Shown piece after piece: positions 40,580 through 50,501 of a DNA stretch of 64,000 nucleotides. This stretch comes from Methylococcaceae bacterium UBA7658. Lineage in GTDB: Bacteria; Pseudomonadota; Gammaproteobacteria; Methylococcales; Methylomonadaceae. The notes beneath the pieces were generated by a model. It ran no database searches, had not been told where the DNA came from, and was given only the letters and a program-made list of their open reading frames with translations. Made by a program: the position numbers and the translations under genes. The number at the start of each line of letters is the position of its first letter. Positions within the stretch are counted from its first letter, which is position 1. Location: assembly GCA_002483425.1 (NCBI GenBank), contig DLHW01000064.1, forward strand, positions 1 through 64,000, read 5' to 3'.

Positions 40580-43423
40580 TTATGCCTGTTGGTATACTAA
40601 TGTATTATGTTGACTTGGCGGAAAAATTCCCGCCTCTTGCAGTGCTTTAGCCATCAATTCACGCCCGCCTTCGAAAGAAAATTCTTTTTTAGCAAAACTT
40701 ATCGAAGCACTGGACATATTATCCCATTTGGTTTTATCGGTGTAGAGTTCCGAAATAGCATTGATCCACTCATCGGCGTCGTTAACGATACGCACCTCTA
40801 AGCCGTCTCTTAAACCGATCCCTTCCGCCGCAACCGGAGATAGAATCGAAGGTATGCCATGCGCCAATGCACCGGCTACTTTACCTTTTAACCCTGCTCC
40901 GCTTTTTAAAGGCGCAACGAAAAGTCTAGCGGTATCATAAACTTCAGCCACAGATTCGACATAACCTTTGATAACGATATTATCCGACTCCATTGCTTTG
41001 ATATGTTCGGGAACGCGGCTTCCGTAAATAAGCAATCTAATATCGGGCGCTTTTTTAATAAGTAACGGCATAACTTCGGAAACAAAAAACTCTATCGCCT
41101 CAACATTGGGATAGTGACCGAAGCCGCCCAAAAAAGCGATATCTCTCCTTTCTTCAAACGCGGGCACATTACCGGATATTTCAACTACCCAAGGGCAACG
41201 CGCGACTTTGGAAGAATCCAGGTTATGGGATAATATTACCGCATGCTCTGTTTCGTTATACGAGAGTACGACATCGACATTACGCATAACCCCTAATTCC
41301 GCATCCCGTGTATTGACGGCTTTTTGAATGATATCCTGGCTTTTACTGACGATACCTAGCCTTAATTCACGTAAAAAATGTAAGTCGGCGTTATTAAATA
41401 CAATTTTTGCATCCGGCGCGATTTTCCGGATCTGCTCAAGAACCTTTTCCGCAACGGAGTAGCGGGTAATATAAAAAACGTCAAACTCCTTGCCGCGTCT
41501 TTCAAGCAATTCATGCACACTGCTGACATATGGCGCATAAGCGCATTCGATTCCCATGCGTTCTAGCGCTTCCGTGTAAGTACCGAAATAAGCCAAATTT
41601 TGCGGAATAAAGGTCAGCTTAAAACCCAACGATTGCAGTAAACGCATTTCCTGTATCGCTGCGTAACTACCTGCATCACGGTCCGGCTGGGGCGTCTCGG
41701 CATCAATAACCAAAGCTCGAAACGTTACGTTACGGTCTTTAGCCAAATCCGGCTCTCTACCGGCCTGACCGTTGTTATGATAAGCAAGAGACCATCGAGA
41801 CTTAAACTTCGGCTCATTGATCTTTTGGTAACGTTTGGTGCCGGAACTCACGCTAGTACCACTACTCATCCCTTCGAAATGAATCACTTGGCTAAGATGC
41901 GTGTAAACGGTTTTTAAGCCTTTTGCCCGCACCCGGAAGGCGAGGTCGTTATCTTCATAATACGCTGGAGCGAAATATTCGTCAAAACCGCCTAATTCAT
42001 CCCACAATTTTTTCGGCAGCATAATACAAGCGCCCGATATATAGTCGACCTGCCGGACATAGTTATATTTCGGGTCGGCCGCATTACCATTCCGGCCGTA
42101 ATTCCAGGCTTGACCATTACCCCAGACTATACCGCCGGCTTCTTGAAGTTTGCCATTCGGATAGAGCAGCTTTGCACCGGCTAAGCCGACATTGTCGAAT
42201 TGTTGAAACACGGCAATCAGCTCGTCTAACCAATCTGGCGTTACCTCGGTATCATTATTGAGCATAACTACGAATTTTCCGCGCGCGCGGGTAGCGCCTA
42301 AATTACTTGCTCTAACAAACCCCTGGGCTTTTTCGTTTCGAACGACTTCAATACCGGAAACAAGCTCAGGAAGAGTCAAGGTATCGTCTTCCGAACCGTC
42401 ATCGACAACAATTACTTCAAAGGACGCTTTCGCCGATGTTAAAAAGATCGATGCCAGACAATGATAAGTAACAGGAAACTTGTTGTGTACCGGAATCACA
42501 ATGGACACATCCGGTTGCGCCGGTTTATTAAAAATAAGATTCGGGTATTGCTCGCCTTGTTTTTTACTTTCAAAGCCTTGGACTAACTGCTGATGGGCGG
42601 CGTTTATCATGGCTGTGGAACTGATAATATTCTCGCTCTTTGCGGAATTAGCCAATTCATTTATCTTTCTTAACAAAGATTCATATCTAAATTGTGCCGA
42701 AGGCGATTCAAACGCTTTTACCCCCTTTGGAATAAATCGCTGCAAAACATCGTAGGGCGTACTGTAGGCCGGGAGTATATCCGCCAAGCCACTTAACATT
42801 TGTCCAGATTCTTGATCGTGAATGATAAAAGCATGAGGGCGCCCGTCAAAACACTCGTCTGGCAATAACAAACGAAAGCCGCATAACCCCTTTTCGCAGC
42901 TTTTATTCGCCAGCCCTTCGGATAATTTTTTTCCATTTTCGTATAAAACCAAACTGATGGGAGTCTCTGACGGCGTATTATTGGATGCCCAGCCAACAAC
43001 AGCTTTCCCCTCTAGTTTTACATCTCCGCATTCAATAATCTTATCGTATTTAACTAAAATTTCTCCGGCCAGAAAATCGCCGGTTTGCGCCACCCTCAGT
43101 CTTAAAACATGTTCTTTCCGGTCAGCTAAACAAGCTGGCAATTCTATTTCAAAACTATGTTTCCCGTCGCCAAGACCGGCTTTAAGCAAATCGGGTCTAA
43201 ATTGATCAGCTTTCCCAACGGTATGTACTAGATCGCCTTCAACAAGCTCGACATCCAAAGAACTATCGGGATTACTCATGTCGATTGCCCAGCCCTTAGC
43301 TTTAAAGGCATCCACCTTATCGAAGGTTCCTTTGATTTTAGAGGTGAGACTCTTCGAGGCTGGATCTATCTCCTGAGACTTGGTAATTAAGCTTTCATCA
43401 TTCTCATTTTGTTGAGCATTCAT
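40580..43423 (-). CDS. bifunctional GT2-GT4 glycosyltransferase with N-terminal beta modules
   Basis: A 947-residue protein. Two related beta-rich modules lie at about 30-125 (GWAIDMS) and 135-215 (GWASNNT, ending GLCGFRLLLP). A GT2 (GT-A) domain follows from 305, with VVDDGSEDD and the DxD-type MLNNDTEV. From about 575 there is a GT4 (GT-B) domain with the nucleotide-binding end GLKGKVAGALAHGIPSILS. The protein should add two sugars to a polysaccharide or lipid-linked glycan. It has no membrane segment. The modules recur in two sulfotransferases upstream. Confidence 0.85.
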   Translation of the reverse strand: MNAQQNENDESLITKSQEIDPASKSLTSKIKGTFDKVDAFKAKGWAIDMSNPDSSLDVELVEGDLVHTVGKADQFRPDLLKAGLGDGKHSFEIELPACLADRKEHVLRLRVAQTGDFLAGEILVKYDKIIECGDVKLEGKAVVGWASNNTPSETPISLVLYENGKKLSEGLANKSCEKGLCGFRLLLPDECFDGRPHAFIIHDQESGQMLSGLADILPAYSTPYDVLQRFIPKGVKAFESPSAQFRYESLLRKINELANSAKSENIISSTAMINAAHQQLVQGFESKKQGEQYPNLIFNKPAQPDVSIVIPVHNKFPVTYHCLASIFLTSAKASFEVIVVDDGSEDDTLTLPELVSGIEVVRNEKAQGFVRASNLGATRARGKFVVMLNNDTEVTPDWLDELIAVFQQFDNVGLAGAKLLYPNGKLQEAGGIVWGNGQAWNYGRNGNAADPKYNYVRQVDYISGACIMLPKKLWDELGGFDEYFAPAYYEDNDLAFRVRAKGLKTVYTHLSQVIHFEGMSSGTSVSSGTKRYQKINEPKFKSRWSLAYHNNGQAGREPDLAKDRNVTFRALVIDAETPQPDRDAGSYAAIQEMRLLQSLGFKLTFIPQNLAYFGTYTEALERMGIECAYAPYVSSVHELLERRGKEFDVFYITRYSVAEKVLEQIRKIAPDAKIVFNNADLHFLRELRLGIVSKSQDIIQKAVNTRDAELGVMRNVDVVLSYNETEHAVILSHNLDSSKVARCPWVVEISGNVPAFEERRDIAFLGGFGHYPNVEAIEFFVSEVMPLLIKKAPDIRLLIYGSRVPEHIKAMESDNIVIKGYVESVAEVYDTARLFVAPLKSGAGLKGKVAGALAHGIPSILSPVAAEGIGLRDGLEVRIVNDADEWINAISELYTDKTKWDNMSSASISFAKKEFSFEGGRELMAKALQEAGIFPPSQHNTLVYQQA

Positions 43424-43717
43424 TTAAATTTCCTTGTTTAAAATAAACATGCGACTCTATTTTTATTTGAGTTACTTTAGATTAGGGAGCTAAGTAAGTT
43501 AATTGAGCATTGAACTTAAAGTTTAATAGACGCTTACTCGTTAATTTAGAAAATTGATCGGTAAAACAAGGTATTTATTTGAGCTAATCTGATGGTACTT
43601 TAAATACGATGGCTTTTTCACGTTAACCATTTAATGAGTAAAACACTATTCAGCGCTACCTGAGTTTTCAATCATTGTCACAAAATGGCCTAGTGTCTTG
43701 AAAAAAGCTAATAATAT

Positions 43718-44653
43718 TCACAATATTAAAGTCGTTGGCGACCCGTGCAGTTGTTGAATATCGCCTTCTACTTTCACACTAATGACATCACCCTGCTTGG
43801 GTTTGGCTTCTTGAGGCCAATAAAACTTGAAACCGCACTCACCAGTAGGGTGTATCCCAATGTCTTTAACGCTTCCTCTCATTAACTTGGCTTTTACACT
43901 ATACCTAAGCATTTCGTTAATATAAATCTGCACATTGGCGATTCTATTCGGTTGTTTTTGGTAAAACGCCCAGCCGCTGCAAAAATCCGCATTAACTTCG
44001 TCCAAACACCCTTTCGATTGGGTAATCCGTGAATTATCTAAATAGGCTTTGGATGCAGGTTTAATTTGATTTAATGCATTAACCTTTAAGTCCGGCACGT
44101 TAAGCTCAAGAAACTGATCTATCGCGTCAACAAAGTCAACCGGCGATAGAAGCGCTTTCTCGTAGGATGTTAACAAAATAGGACCATCCCAATTACGCAA
44201 AAAACTTATCATAGTATTAAGATGATCGACGGAACTCTCCATGTTTTGAAAAATATCCGATAACATGGAAATCCGGTTACGATTCGCAATTGCAAACGGA
44301 TCTCTGAATATAGCTATTATGTAAGGATTACGAAATAATCCACTCCAAACATCCCGGTACTGAATCGCCGAAGGTCTTTTCCATCCCCACACCGGATATG
44401 CTTGGTTTCGATTTTGGACGATTTCCCTGGTTAGTTGAAAATTTCTGGCTTCTATCGCTCCGCTTAAAACAACGTCTTCGAATACCGGCCCAAGTTTTTC
44501 GCCCATAAATACACCGAGGGCTTGTAAAACACCAGCCACCATGCTGGTCCCGCCCCTAGCTGAACCAAGCACGATCACCGTTTTTTCTGCTGTTTTAGTT
44601 GAAGGTTTATTTAACTCCAGCACCCCGGTATTTCTTAACTGTTCAAAATCCAA
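43718..44653 (-). CDS. sulfotransferase-like protein with C-terminal beta module
   Basis: A 311-residue protein. Residues 24-210 are a P-loop sulfotransferase-like domain (VLGSARGGTSMVAGVLQALG, IFRDPFAIANR). Residues 215-311 are a beta-rich module (GCLDEVNADFCSGWAF, then GECGFKFYWP) of the same kind as in the adjacent glycosyltransferase. A 294-nt non-coding gap separates it from that gene. The acceptor is unknown. Confidence 0.75.
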   Translation of the reverse strand: MDFEQLRNTGVLELNKPSTKTAEKTVIVLGSARGGTSMVAGVLQALGVFMGEKLGPVFEDVVLSGAIEARNFQLTREIVQNRNQAYPVWGWKRPSAIQYRDVWSGLFRNPYIIAIFRDPFAIANRNRISMLSDIFQNMESSVDHLNTMISFLRNWDGPILLTSYEKALLSPVDFVDAIDQFLELNVPDLKVNALNQIKPASKAYLDNSRITQSKGCLDEVNADFCSGWAFYQKQPNRIANVQIYINEMLRYSVKAKLMRGSVKDIGIHPTGECGFKFYWPQEAKPKQGDVISVKVEGDIQQLHGSPTTLIL

Positions 44654-44703
44654 AAATGATCTCTCTATGGTTAACGTGATTTATTTCTCAATGATTATCA
44701 AAT

Positions 44704-45870
44704 TTAAGCACTAACCATACAAGGTGAGTTCCCAATTTTAAAATCACTATTAATCGGTTGAACGCTGACTTGCGTTCCAGAAGTTAAATACTTTTCAGGT
44801 TTAAAACGGAAAACAAAACCACACAGACCGGTAAGATGCCAGCCTTTTTGCTTAATAGCAGGACGCGGCTTATTGGCTATAGTCTCGGCAATTTTTTTTC
44901 CGTCTACTAACAATGCAACTCTTATCGGAACATTTGGATTGTCGCCCACCACCCATCCAGATATCAATCCCGGCTGAGCCTTTTGAATCACACCGGTCAG
45001 TTTCCGCTCTTTGCTTGTCTTTTTTACTTGCGCTACTATGTTTTTTTTAGGTTTGTGAGGTTTCTTCGCTTTTTCACCGATAAGCCGCATAAAATAAGCC
45101 GAACAATGATCTTTAGCAATTTGAGGTTTCTCGTTCAGCCGCCAATCGCTAGAGTCATAACCGTATTTTGTTAACCAAGGCGATATAATAGGTTTATAGA
45201 TTTCTACATCTTCTTCGGTAAACCAGTTACGCCAATCGCCGGAATCTTTAGTCCGGTTTACCCGGCTCAACGACTCGGGAACATCTGCCTTTCCGGACAT
45301 GGCAAAGCCAAGATATTGTTCTAGCGGCAAATACTCGCCGGAAACAAAAGATTCATATTTATAAAGCAACGAATCGGGCATTTGGTCTACATAATCGTCA
45401 AACAATTTTAAAGAGGCTTCGACAGCCTTTCTATGATTAAGCTCTCTATTCTCATTCCCGGTTAACTTCCCTATATTCTGTAACAATTCTTTTATAGAAA
45501 TACCGGACGGTGTAGCTTCTTTCTTTTCTAACAAAGCCTTGATTTCTTGAATAGCATGAATGTCGTTGACATAATCCGCATGGAACTGAGAATAAAGCAA
45601 GCTACTGATTATGCGGTCCCTCGGATCACGAACTATCGTAATTTTTTTATTAAAACTGGAAAAAGATCCAACGTTTAAGTGTTTGCCAATAAGAACTTTC
45701 GCAATAATATTTTCATTGCTTGTTAATAACTCGGAAGGACACTCCGAAGGCTCAAATAAAAGTTTTGGTTTTTGGAAAAATTCGCTTTTACTCTGTGAAA
45801 ATGAATTAACAACAAGAAAATGAAGTCCCGTTGTTCCGGTTTTGGCAAGGCCAGCAATTAAAATTCTCAT
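44704..45870 (-). CDS. sulfotransferase-like protein with C-terminal beta module
   Basis: A 388-residue protein. The PAPS loop is in ILIAGLAKTGTTGLHFL and the 3'-phosphate motif in TIVRDPRDRIISSLL. After a basic linker (KKPHKPKK), residues 292-388 form the shared beta module (GLISGWVVGDNPNVPIRVAL, then GLCGFVFRF). It starts nine bases before the end of the next gene upstream, so it is in the same operon. Confidence 0.78.
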   Translation of the reverse strand: MRILIAGLAKTGTTGLHFLVVNSFSQSKSEFFQKPKLLFEPSECPSELLTSNENIIAKVLIGKHLNVGSFSSFNKKITIVRDPRDRIISSLLYSQFHADYVNDIHAIQEIKALLEKKEATPSGISIKELLQNIGKLTGNENRELNHRKAVEASLKLFDDYVDQMPDSLLYKYESFVSGEYLPLEQYLGFAMSGKADVPESLSRVNRTKDSGDWRNWFTEEDVEIYKPIISPWLTKYGYDSSDWRLNEKPQIAKDHCSAYFMRLIGEKAKKPHKPKKNIVAQVKKTSKERKLTGVIQKAQPGLISGWVVGDNPNVPIRVALLVDGKKIAETIANKPRPAIKQKGWHLTGLCGFVFRFKPEKYLTSGTQVSVQPINSDFKIGNSPCMVSA

Positions 45871-45879
45871 ATCTAAATC

Positions 45880-46827
45880 TCAAAAACAAAATTTGGTGGA
45901 CGCATTCTTTACTTCGTCCAATGTTCCTACAATGACATAATTCTCAAACTCACGGCTTTCTTTCTCCGGCGATTTTGCGAAACTCACAAAACGCGAAGTA
46001 ATAGTATTCGGAAACCGGGTATAACCGTAAAAATCATCGGAACTTAACGGTGATTTATTACAAACAATCACTGCATTACGTTCATCATCGGTACTTACAA
46101 TATACGGGAGCTTACCTCTTTGGTTTTTCTTTTTTAAAACCTCCTTGAGCTGACCAGAATTCGACACGCTAAAAACTCGAGTAAAGTTTTGTGGCGAATG
46201 GGTAGCTATAGGGACATATCTGGCTTTTTTTTCAATGCTTGGGGCACGGAATTTTATGTTGTACTGGATAACATTAGGGTAATCCTTCATTCCGACCCGA
46301 ATTGTCCTATTCAAAATATAACCTCCCCGAAAATCCTTATTAATCGCCGTGCATTGCTTACGTTTATCGGCAACCTTTTGCCCCGGAGCCATCCAGAAAG
46401 CCATATCAGTTTCAGTCATGATCGTAGTCTTATCCGGACGCTGTACCGATAACAACTTACTGTGCGAGTCTAATTGACCAACGTCGTATTTTCCGCCAGC
46501 TTCTGTAGGATTGAAACATTCTTTTGCATCTCTATATTGCACAGCGCTTTGAAGTTGCCGTCCTCTATCAGGCAGTCCTTCCGAATTAACATTATTAACG
46601 TATTCAACCCCTCTATAGTAGAGTGACACAACACTGCCACCAAAATTTTTGCCCAGAGTAATTGTTGGCGATTTTTCTCCGCCGTCTCCGGTTAACGTGA
46701 TCGCGTCGTCTCCTTGAAGTAATTTTTCAACACTCTTAGGCTGATTTCTGGAATAGGCAGGAAACTGAATGATTAAAGTCAAAATGACGAATGTTAAAGC
46801 TTTTCCTTTCACGATATTGGATTTCAT
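45880..46827 (-). CDS. secreted beta-sandwich-like protein of unknown function
   Basis: A 315-residue exported protein with a signal peptide (about 1-26). The pattern GGSVVSLYYRGVEYVNN, then GRQLQSAV and ECFNPTEAGGKYD, occurs in uncharacterised secreted proteins thought to have a galactose-mutarotase-like sandwich; I cannot assign an activity. It overlaps the preceding glycosyltransferase gene by four bases (ATGA), which ties it to glycan synthesis or binding. Confidence 0.65.
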   Translation of the reverse strand: MKSNIVKGKALTFVILTLIIQFPAYSRNQPKSVEKLLQGDDAITLTGDGGEKSPTITLGKNFGGSVVSLYYRGVEYVNNVNSEGLPDRGRQLQSAVQYRDAKECFNPTEAGGKYDVGQLDSHSKLLSVQRPDKTTIMTETDMAFWMAPGQKVADKRKQCTAINKDFRGGYILNRTIRVGMKDYPNVIQYNIKFRAPSIEKKARYVPIATHSPQNFTRVFSVSNSGQLKEVLKKKNQRGKLPYIVSTDDERNAVIVCNKSPLSSDDFYGYTRFPNTITSRFVSFAKSPEKESREFENYVIVGTLDEVKNASTKFCF

Positions 46828-49733
46828 ATCGAAAAATCCTCCTTTGCTAATGTTAAATTTCTATTGTAATAAGGATCCGCATCCAATAGTTTACCCCATT
46901 TAGTCTTCATAAAATTAACTTCCCTATTAAATCGCTCAACTTTCTCCGGCGTATCTTCGGCTCCGCGCGACTTTGACTCATGATGGTATAGTTCGGCATA
47001 AGGCGTCCAAAGATTACGATAACCTGCTTCCCTGACTTTCAAACAAAAATCGACATCGTTAAAAGCAACTTGCAATTTTTCTTCATCCAAACCTTTGACT
47101 TGCATGAAAACGTCTTTTCTAACCAGTAAACAAGCGGCTGTTACCGCCGACAAATTTTGAACAATTTTTAACCGATGAAAATAACCTTCGGCATGTCTTG
47201 GAAAGTATTTGTGGGAGTGCCCTGCCACGCCACCTAAGCCGGTAATCACTCCGGCATGTTGTATAGTGTCGTCGTCGTAATACAATTTTGCCCCGACACA
47301 ACCTATTTCCGGACGGCAAACGTGACGCACCATTTCTTCCAGCCATTCGGGCGATATCACTTCCACATCATTATTGATAAGGCCTATGATTTCACCATTG
47401 GAGTACTCAACTCCGAAATTATTGATAGCGGAATAATTAAACGGAAAATGATAAGGAACTATTTTTACCTGAGGAACATTTAATTTTAGATATTCGAAAT
47501 AACTTAACGTTTCTGCTTGGATGCTTTCATTATCTAAAATGACAATTTCAAAATTTTTATAGGTCGATTTGTTAATTATACTGTCAACACATGGTTTTAA
47601 AACCTCCAGCATATCGCGGGTAGGAATTAGTAAACTCACCAAGGGCGCGGGGTCTGGAATAGGATAGCGGATCCTGTATGTATTAGGGGCTAGTCCAGGA
47701 AGCACTTTTACCCCTTGCTGTCCTTGATTCTCAAAATAATCTTTCAACGCCTTAATACTTGCGTCGGACGTATAATTTTTTTCGTTTGCCGCCAGCGCAG
47801 TGGATCCTTCGAGCATACGCCAATGGTAGAGAACTTTGGGAATATGCACGATATTTTGGGGTTCTACACAAGGTAAACAACGTAGCAATAAATCATGATC
47901 TTGACTACCCTCGACTCCGGTTCGAAAGCCTTTGATAGCCGAAATCACCTTCCGGTCGTACACGCCTAAATGGCTGACGTAATTTTGAGAAAAGAAAAGC
48001 TCAGGGTTCCAATCGGTTTTAAAATGAGGACCCGAGCGATAACCTGTTTCATCGATTTTATCTTCATCGGAGTAAATAATCTGCGCCGACGGGTTACGGT
48101 TTATCGCCTCAACCACATAGTGTAGCGCGTGCGGCGATAATTCGTCGTCATGATCCAGGAGCGCGATAAAATCTCCGTTGGCAAGTTCCAAAGCACTGTT
48201 GCTCGCTTCCGAAATATGACCATTCTTTTTTCGATAAACCGCTTTAATCCGACGGTCTTTTTTTACGTATTCATCAATAACTTTACGTACGTTTTTATTT
48301 GGCGAAGCATCATCCGCTATGCAAAGCTCCCAATTAGGGTAACTTTGCTGCAGGACCGATTCGATGGCTAATCTTAAAAAAACCACGGAAGTATTATAAG
48401 CCGGCATAATCACAGAGATGAGCGGCTTCATCTTAAATTCCGTTTGGTTTTTTAAGATGGTCTTCACATCGCTAAACTCAGGCGTTTCAACAGAAATTAT
48501 CCAATCGGAATAATCACCCAATCCGTTACTAACAAAAGTACCGTTATAAAAATCCCAGAGCAATTTTGTGACTGGTATTTTTTGTTTTTTTGCTTTCTGT
48601 GTGACTTCTAAAAAAACTTTAACATAGGATTGTGCTTTATATTGAATGGTATGGTTCCGGAATCGTTTAAGCATTCCATGGTAAGCGGACAATGCGGATA
48701 CTTTTTTGAATCTTATCAATTTCACAGAAAACTGAGCTTGAGAATCGATAGGATCGAAACGAACGGCTTTCGGCAATTTAGAAAACCGGTATAGCCGTTT
48801 CTTTAAACGGCCATTATTGAACGGCACCTCAACAGAATTCGCTTCGGAATAGCCATCGCCGTAATCGTAATAAAATTTAGCATTGCCTTTGGTTATATTG
48901 GAAGTAATGCGTACTTCGATCAAATACCAGCCTAAGCGCATTTTCCGGCAAAAATCGTCGAACTTAAACCAGGGATCGTTGTGTATCGAACGCCAGCAGT
49001 ATTTACCTCCTTCATTTAACGCCAGGCCATGCACTGGCGTTATCGTACCGATATTCCCTTCACGGCCGCCAAGCGCCTCGTAAACATTCGCTTGCGCTAA
49101 AAACTCACCGCTTAAATTAGCAATCCCATGGGGCCGTTTTACACAAATCCACTTGATTTTAAATCTACCCGGCTTGATGTCCGGATCAAAACGAATCGCC
49201 TTACAGTTGGCAGGGATAAAAATAGGTATACGTTGCTTACCTGGCTTATCAATTTGAAAATCCAGAACGGCCGCTCCATTGAAGCCATGTCCGGTATCGA
49301 AAAATATCTGAGCATGTACCGGGACATCGGAAGAAAAATTAAACTCTAGTAAATACCACCCTGCGAAATTTTGCCATGATCGTTCAGCAATGAGTAAAAA
49401 TTGAGGATCATTGCCATGCGCATGCCAAGAACCGTCCTTAAACACTAAATGATGGAGAGGGTGGAGACCAACCTTGACACCCTGAACTAAACCGGAGATA
49501 ACATTAAAAACAGCGCGTACCGGGCCGAGCAATTTCCATAAAAACGACTCGCGTAATAACTTAAGCCGGTAACCGAATTGAATGGCGCTGTTATTAAGTT
49601 GATTAAGTGCGATATTTTTATTTTCAACTTCCGCTCTTAACGACGATACTTGCTGTTCTAACAGCTTAATTGTGTTATCGCGTTCAGAGAGAACTTGGTT
49701 TTCAGAAGTTAATACAGCTTCATTTTTTTTCAT
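46824..49733 (-). CDS. dual-domain GT2 glycosyltransferase with duplicated N-terminal modules
   Basis: A 969-residue protein from the ATG at 49733; a TTG 30 bases earlier is less likely. Residues 1-50 form a coiled coil. Two tandem beta modules of about 105 residues lie at 95-200 and 240-345, each with a GWYL-E core, a D-x-G-x-G(F/Y) turn and KA(I/V)RFDP. A first GT2 domain begins near 437 (PLISVIMPAYNT) and a second near 680-690 (PLVSLLIPTRD, with the INNDVEV acidic motif). Such proteins extend O-antigen or exopolysaccharide with two linkages. Confidence 0.85.
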   Translation of the reverse strand: MKKNEAVLTSENQVLSERDNTIKLLEQQVSSLRAEVENKNIALNQLNNSAIQFGYRLKLLRESFLWKLLGPVRAVFNVISGLVQGVKVGLHPLHHLVFKDGSWHAHGNDPQFLLIAERSWQNFAGWYLLEFNFSSDVPVHAQIFFDTGHGFNGAAVLDFQIDKPGKQRIPIFIPANCKAIRFDPDIKPGRFKIKWICVKRPHGIANLSGEFLAQANVYEALGGREGNIGTITPVHGLALNEGGKYCWRSIHNDPWFKFDDFCRKMRLGWYLIEVRITSNITKGNAKFYYDYGDGYSEANSVEVPFNNGRLKKRLYRFSKLPKAVRFDPIDSQAQFSVKLIRFKKVSALSAYHGMLKRFRNHTIQYKAQSYVKVFLEVTQKAKKQKIPVTKLLWDFYNGTFVSNGLGDYSDWIISVETPEFSDVKTILKNQTEFKMKPLISVIMPAYNTSVVFLRLAIESVLQQSYPNWELCIADDASPNKNVRKVIDEYVKKDRRIKAVYRKKNGHISEASNSALELANGDFIALLDHDDELSPHALHYVVEAINRNPSAQIIYSDEDKIDETGYRSGPHFKTDWNPELFFSQNYVSHLGVYDRKVISAIKGFRTGVEGSQDHDLLLRCLPCVEPQNIVHIPKVLYHWRMLEGSTALAANEKNYTSDASIKALKDYFENQGQQGVKVLPGLAPNTYRIRYPIPDPAPLVSLLIPTRDMLEVLKPCVDSIINKSTYKNFEIVILDNESIQAETLSYFEYLKLNVPQVKIVPYHFPFNYSAINNFGVEYSNGEIIGLINNDVEVISPEWLEEMVRHVCRPEIGCVGAKLYYDDDTIQHAGVITGLGGVAGHSHKYFPRHAEGYFHRLKIVQNLSAVTAACLLVRKDVFMQVKGLDEEKLQVAFNDVDFCLKVREAGYRNLWTPYAELYHHESKSRGAEDTPEKVERFNREVNFMKTKWGKLLDADPYYNRNLTLAKEDFSI

Positions 49734-49763
49734 TTCAACTTTAACGGCTATCGACAAAAACAA

Positions 49764-50012
49764 TTTGGAATGCGAATTAACATCTAACAGGTCAGATGAT
49801 ACGTTTTATTTGTTACAAGACTCTTAACAAAACCTAAATTTAGACAGTAATCGCAGCCTTAGAAAGTTTTATAATTGAAGTATTAAACTCATCTTCGCTT
49901 TTAATTTTCTTATCAAGTGGCTGCAGCTTTTCAACGCGATAACAATAGTACTGATAACGAAACTGGATGGATAAGCTAGGTTGGCAATTAACGTTGGATT
50001 ATGGCTAATATT
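49764..50012. other. upstream region of the polysaccharide cluster
   Basis: AT-rich non-coding sequence before the first glycosyltransferase gene. The promoter of the minus-strand cluster should lie here, but I see no clear box. Confidence 0.3.
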
Positions 50013-50176
50013 TTAAAGGGGTCTCTGTACAACTTGATTTCATTGACAGTTCGAAAATCTCCCGCAAACAGAATCAATTACTTACCGTTCGTCCACGACT
50101 GCATATATGCAGGGTCAAGGCTAATCATGGATTAGATGCCGAGAGCCTGCCGAACGACTTAATCGGAGTTTCTTTA
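50013..50176. mobile_element. MITE-like element, family 1 copy C (diverged)
   Basis: The left end TTAAAGGGGTCTCTGTACAA and the right end, complement TTAAAGAAACTCCGATTAAG, align with the ends of the 23.5-kb copy. The stretches ACTTGATTTCATT and TTACCGTTCGTCC are shared with that copy. The middle is more diverged and longer. No coding capacity. Confidence 0.55.
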
Positions 50177-50501
50177 ACAGCATAATGCGGCTGTACTTGC
50201 GCTGAATCCAAGAGTTACATAGGGATAAACCAATTTGTAAATCAAATCGTATATCAAAGATAACTGAAAACCACGAGAGTTACTAGACAAAATAAATAAT
50301 AGTTCAAATCCCTTATTAAACAAGCTACCAAAAGACCCGCAATGTGTAAAATTCTATTGTAGATGATCTGATTATATTTGCTCGTTTTAGCGGCAAGTTT
50401 ATCGACGACGGATAATCGTGGAATTTACCGGTCTACTTACAATATACGGCCTAAAATTTCAGCTTAAACTCTAAGCCTTGGACAAACCTAATACCGTGAT
50501 A
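50177..50501. other. intergenic region, no gene seen
   Basis: AT-rich sequence between the repeat element and the 3' end of the DUF3426 gene. I see no ORF, hairpin or motif of note. Confidence 0.4.
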
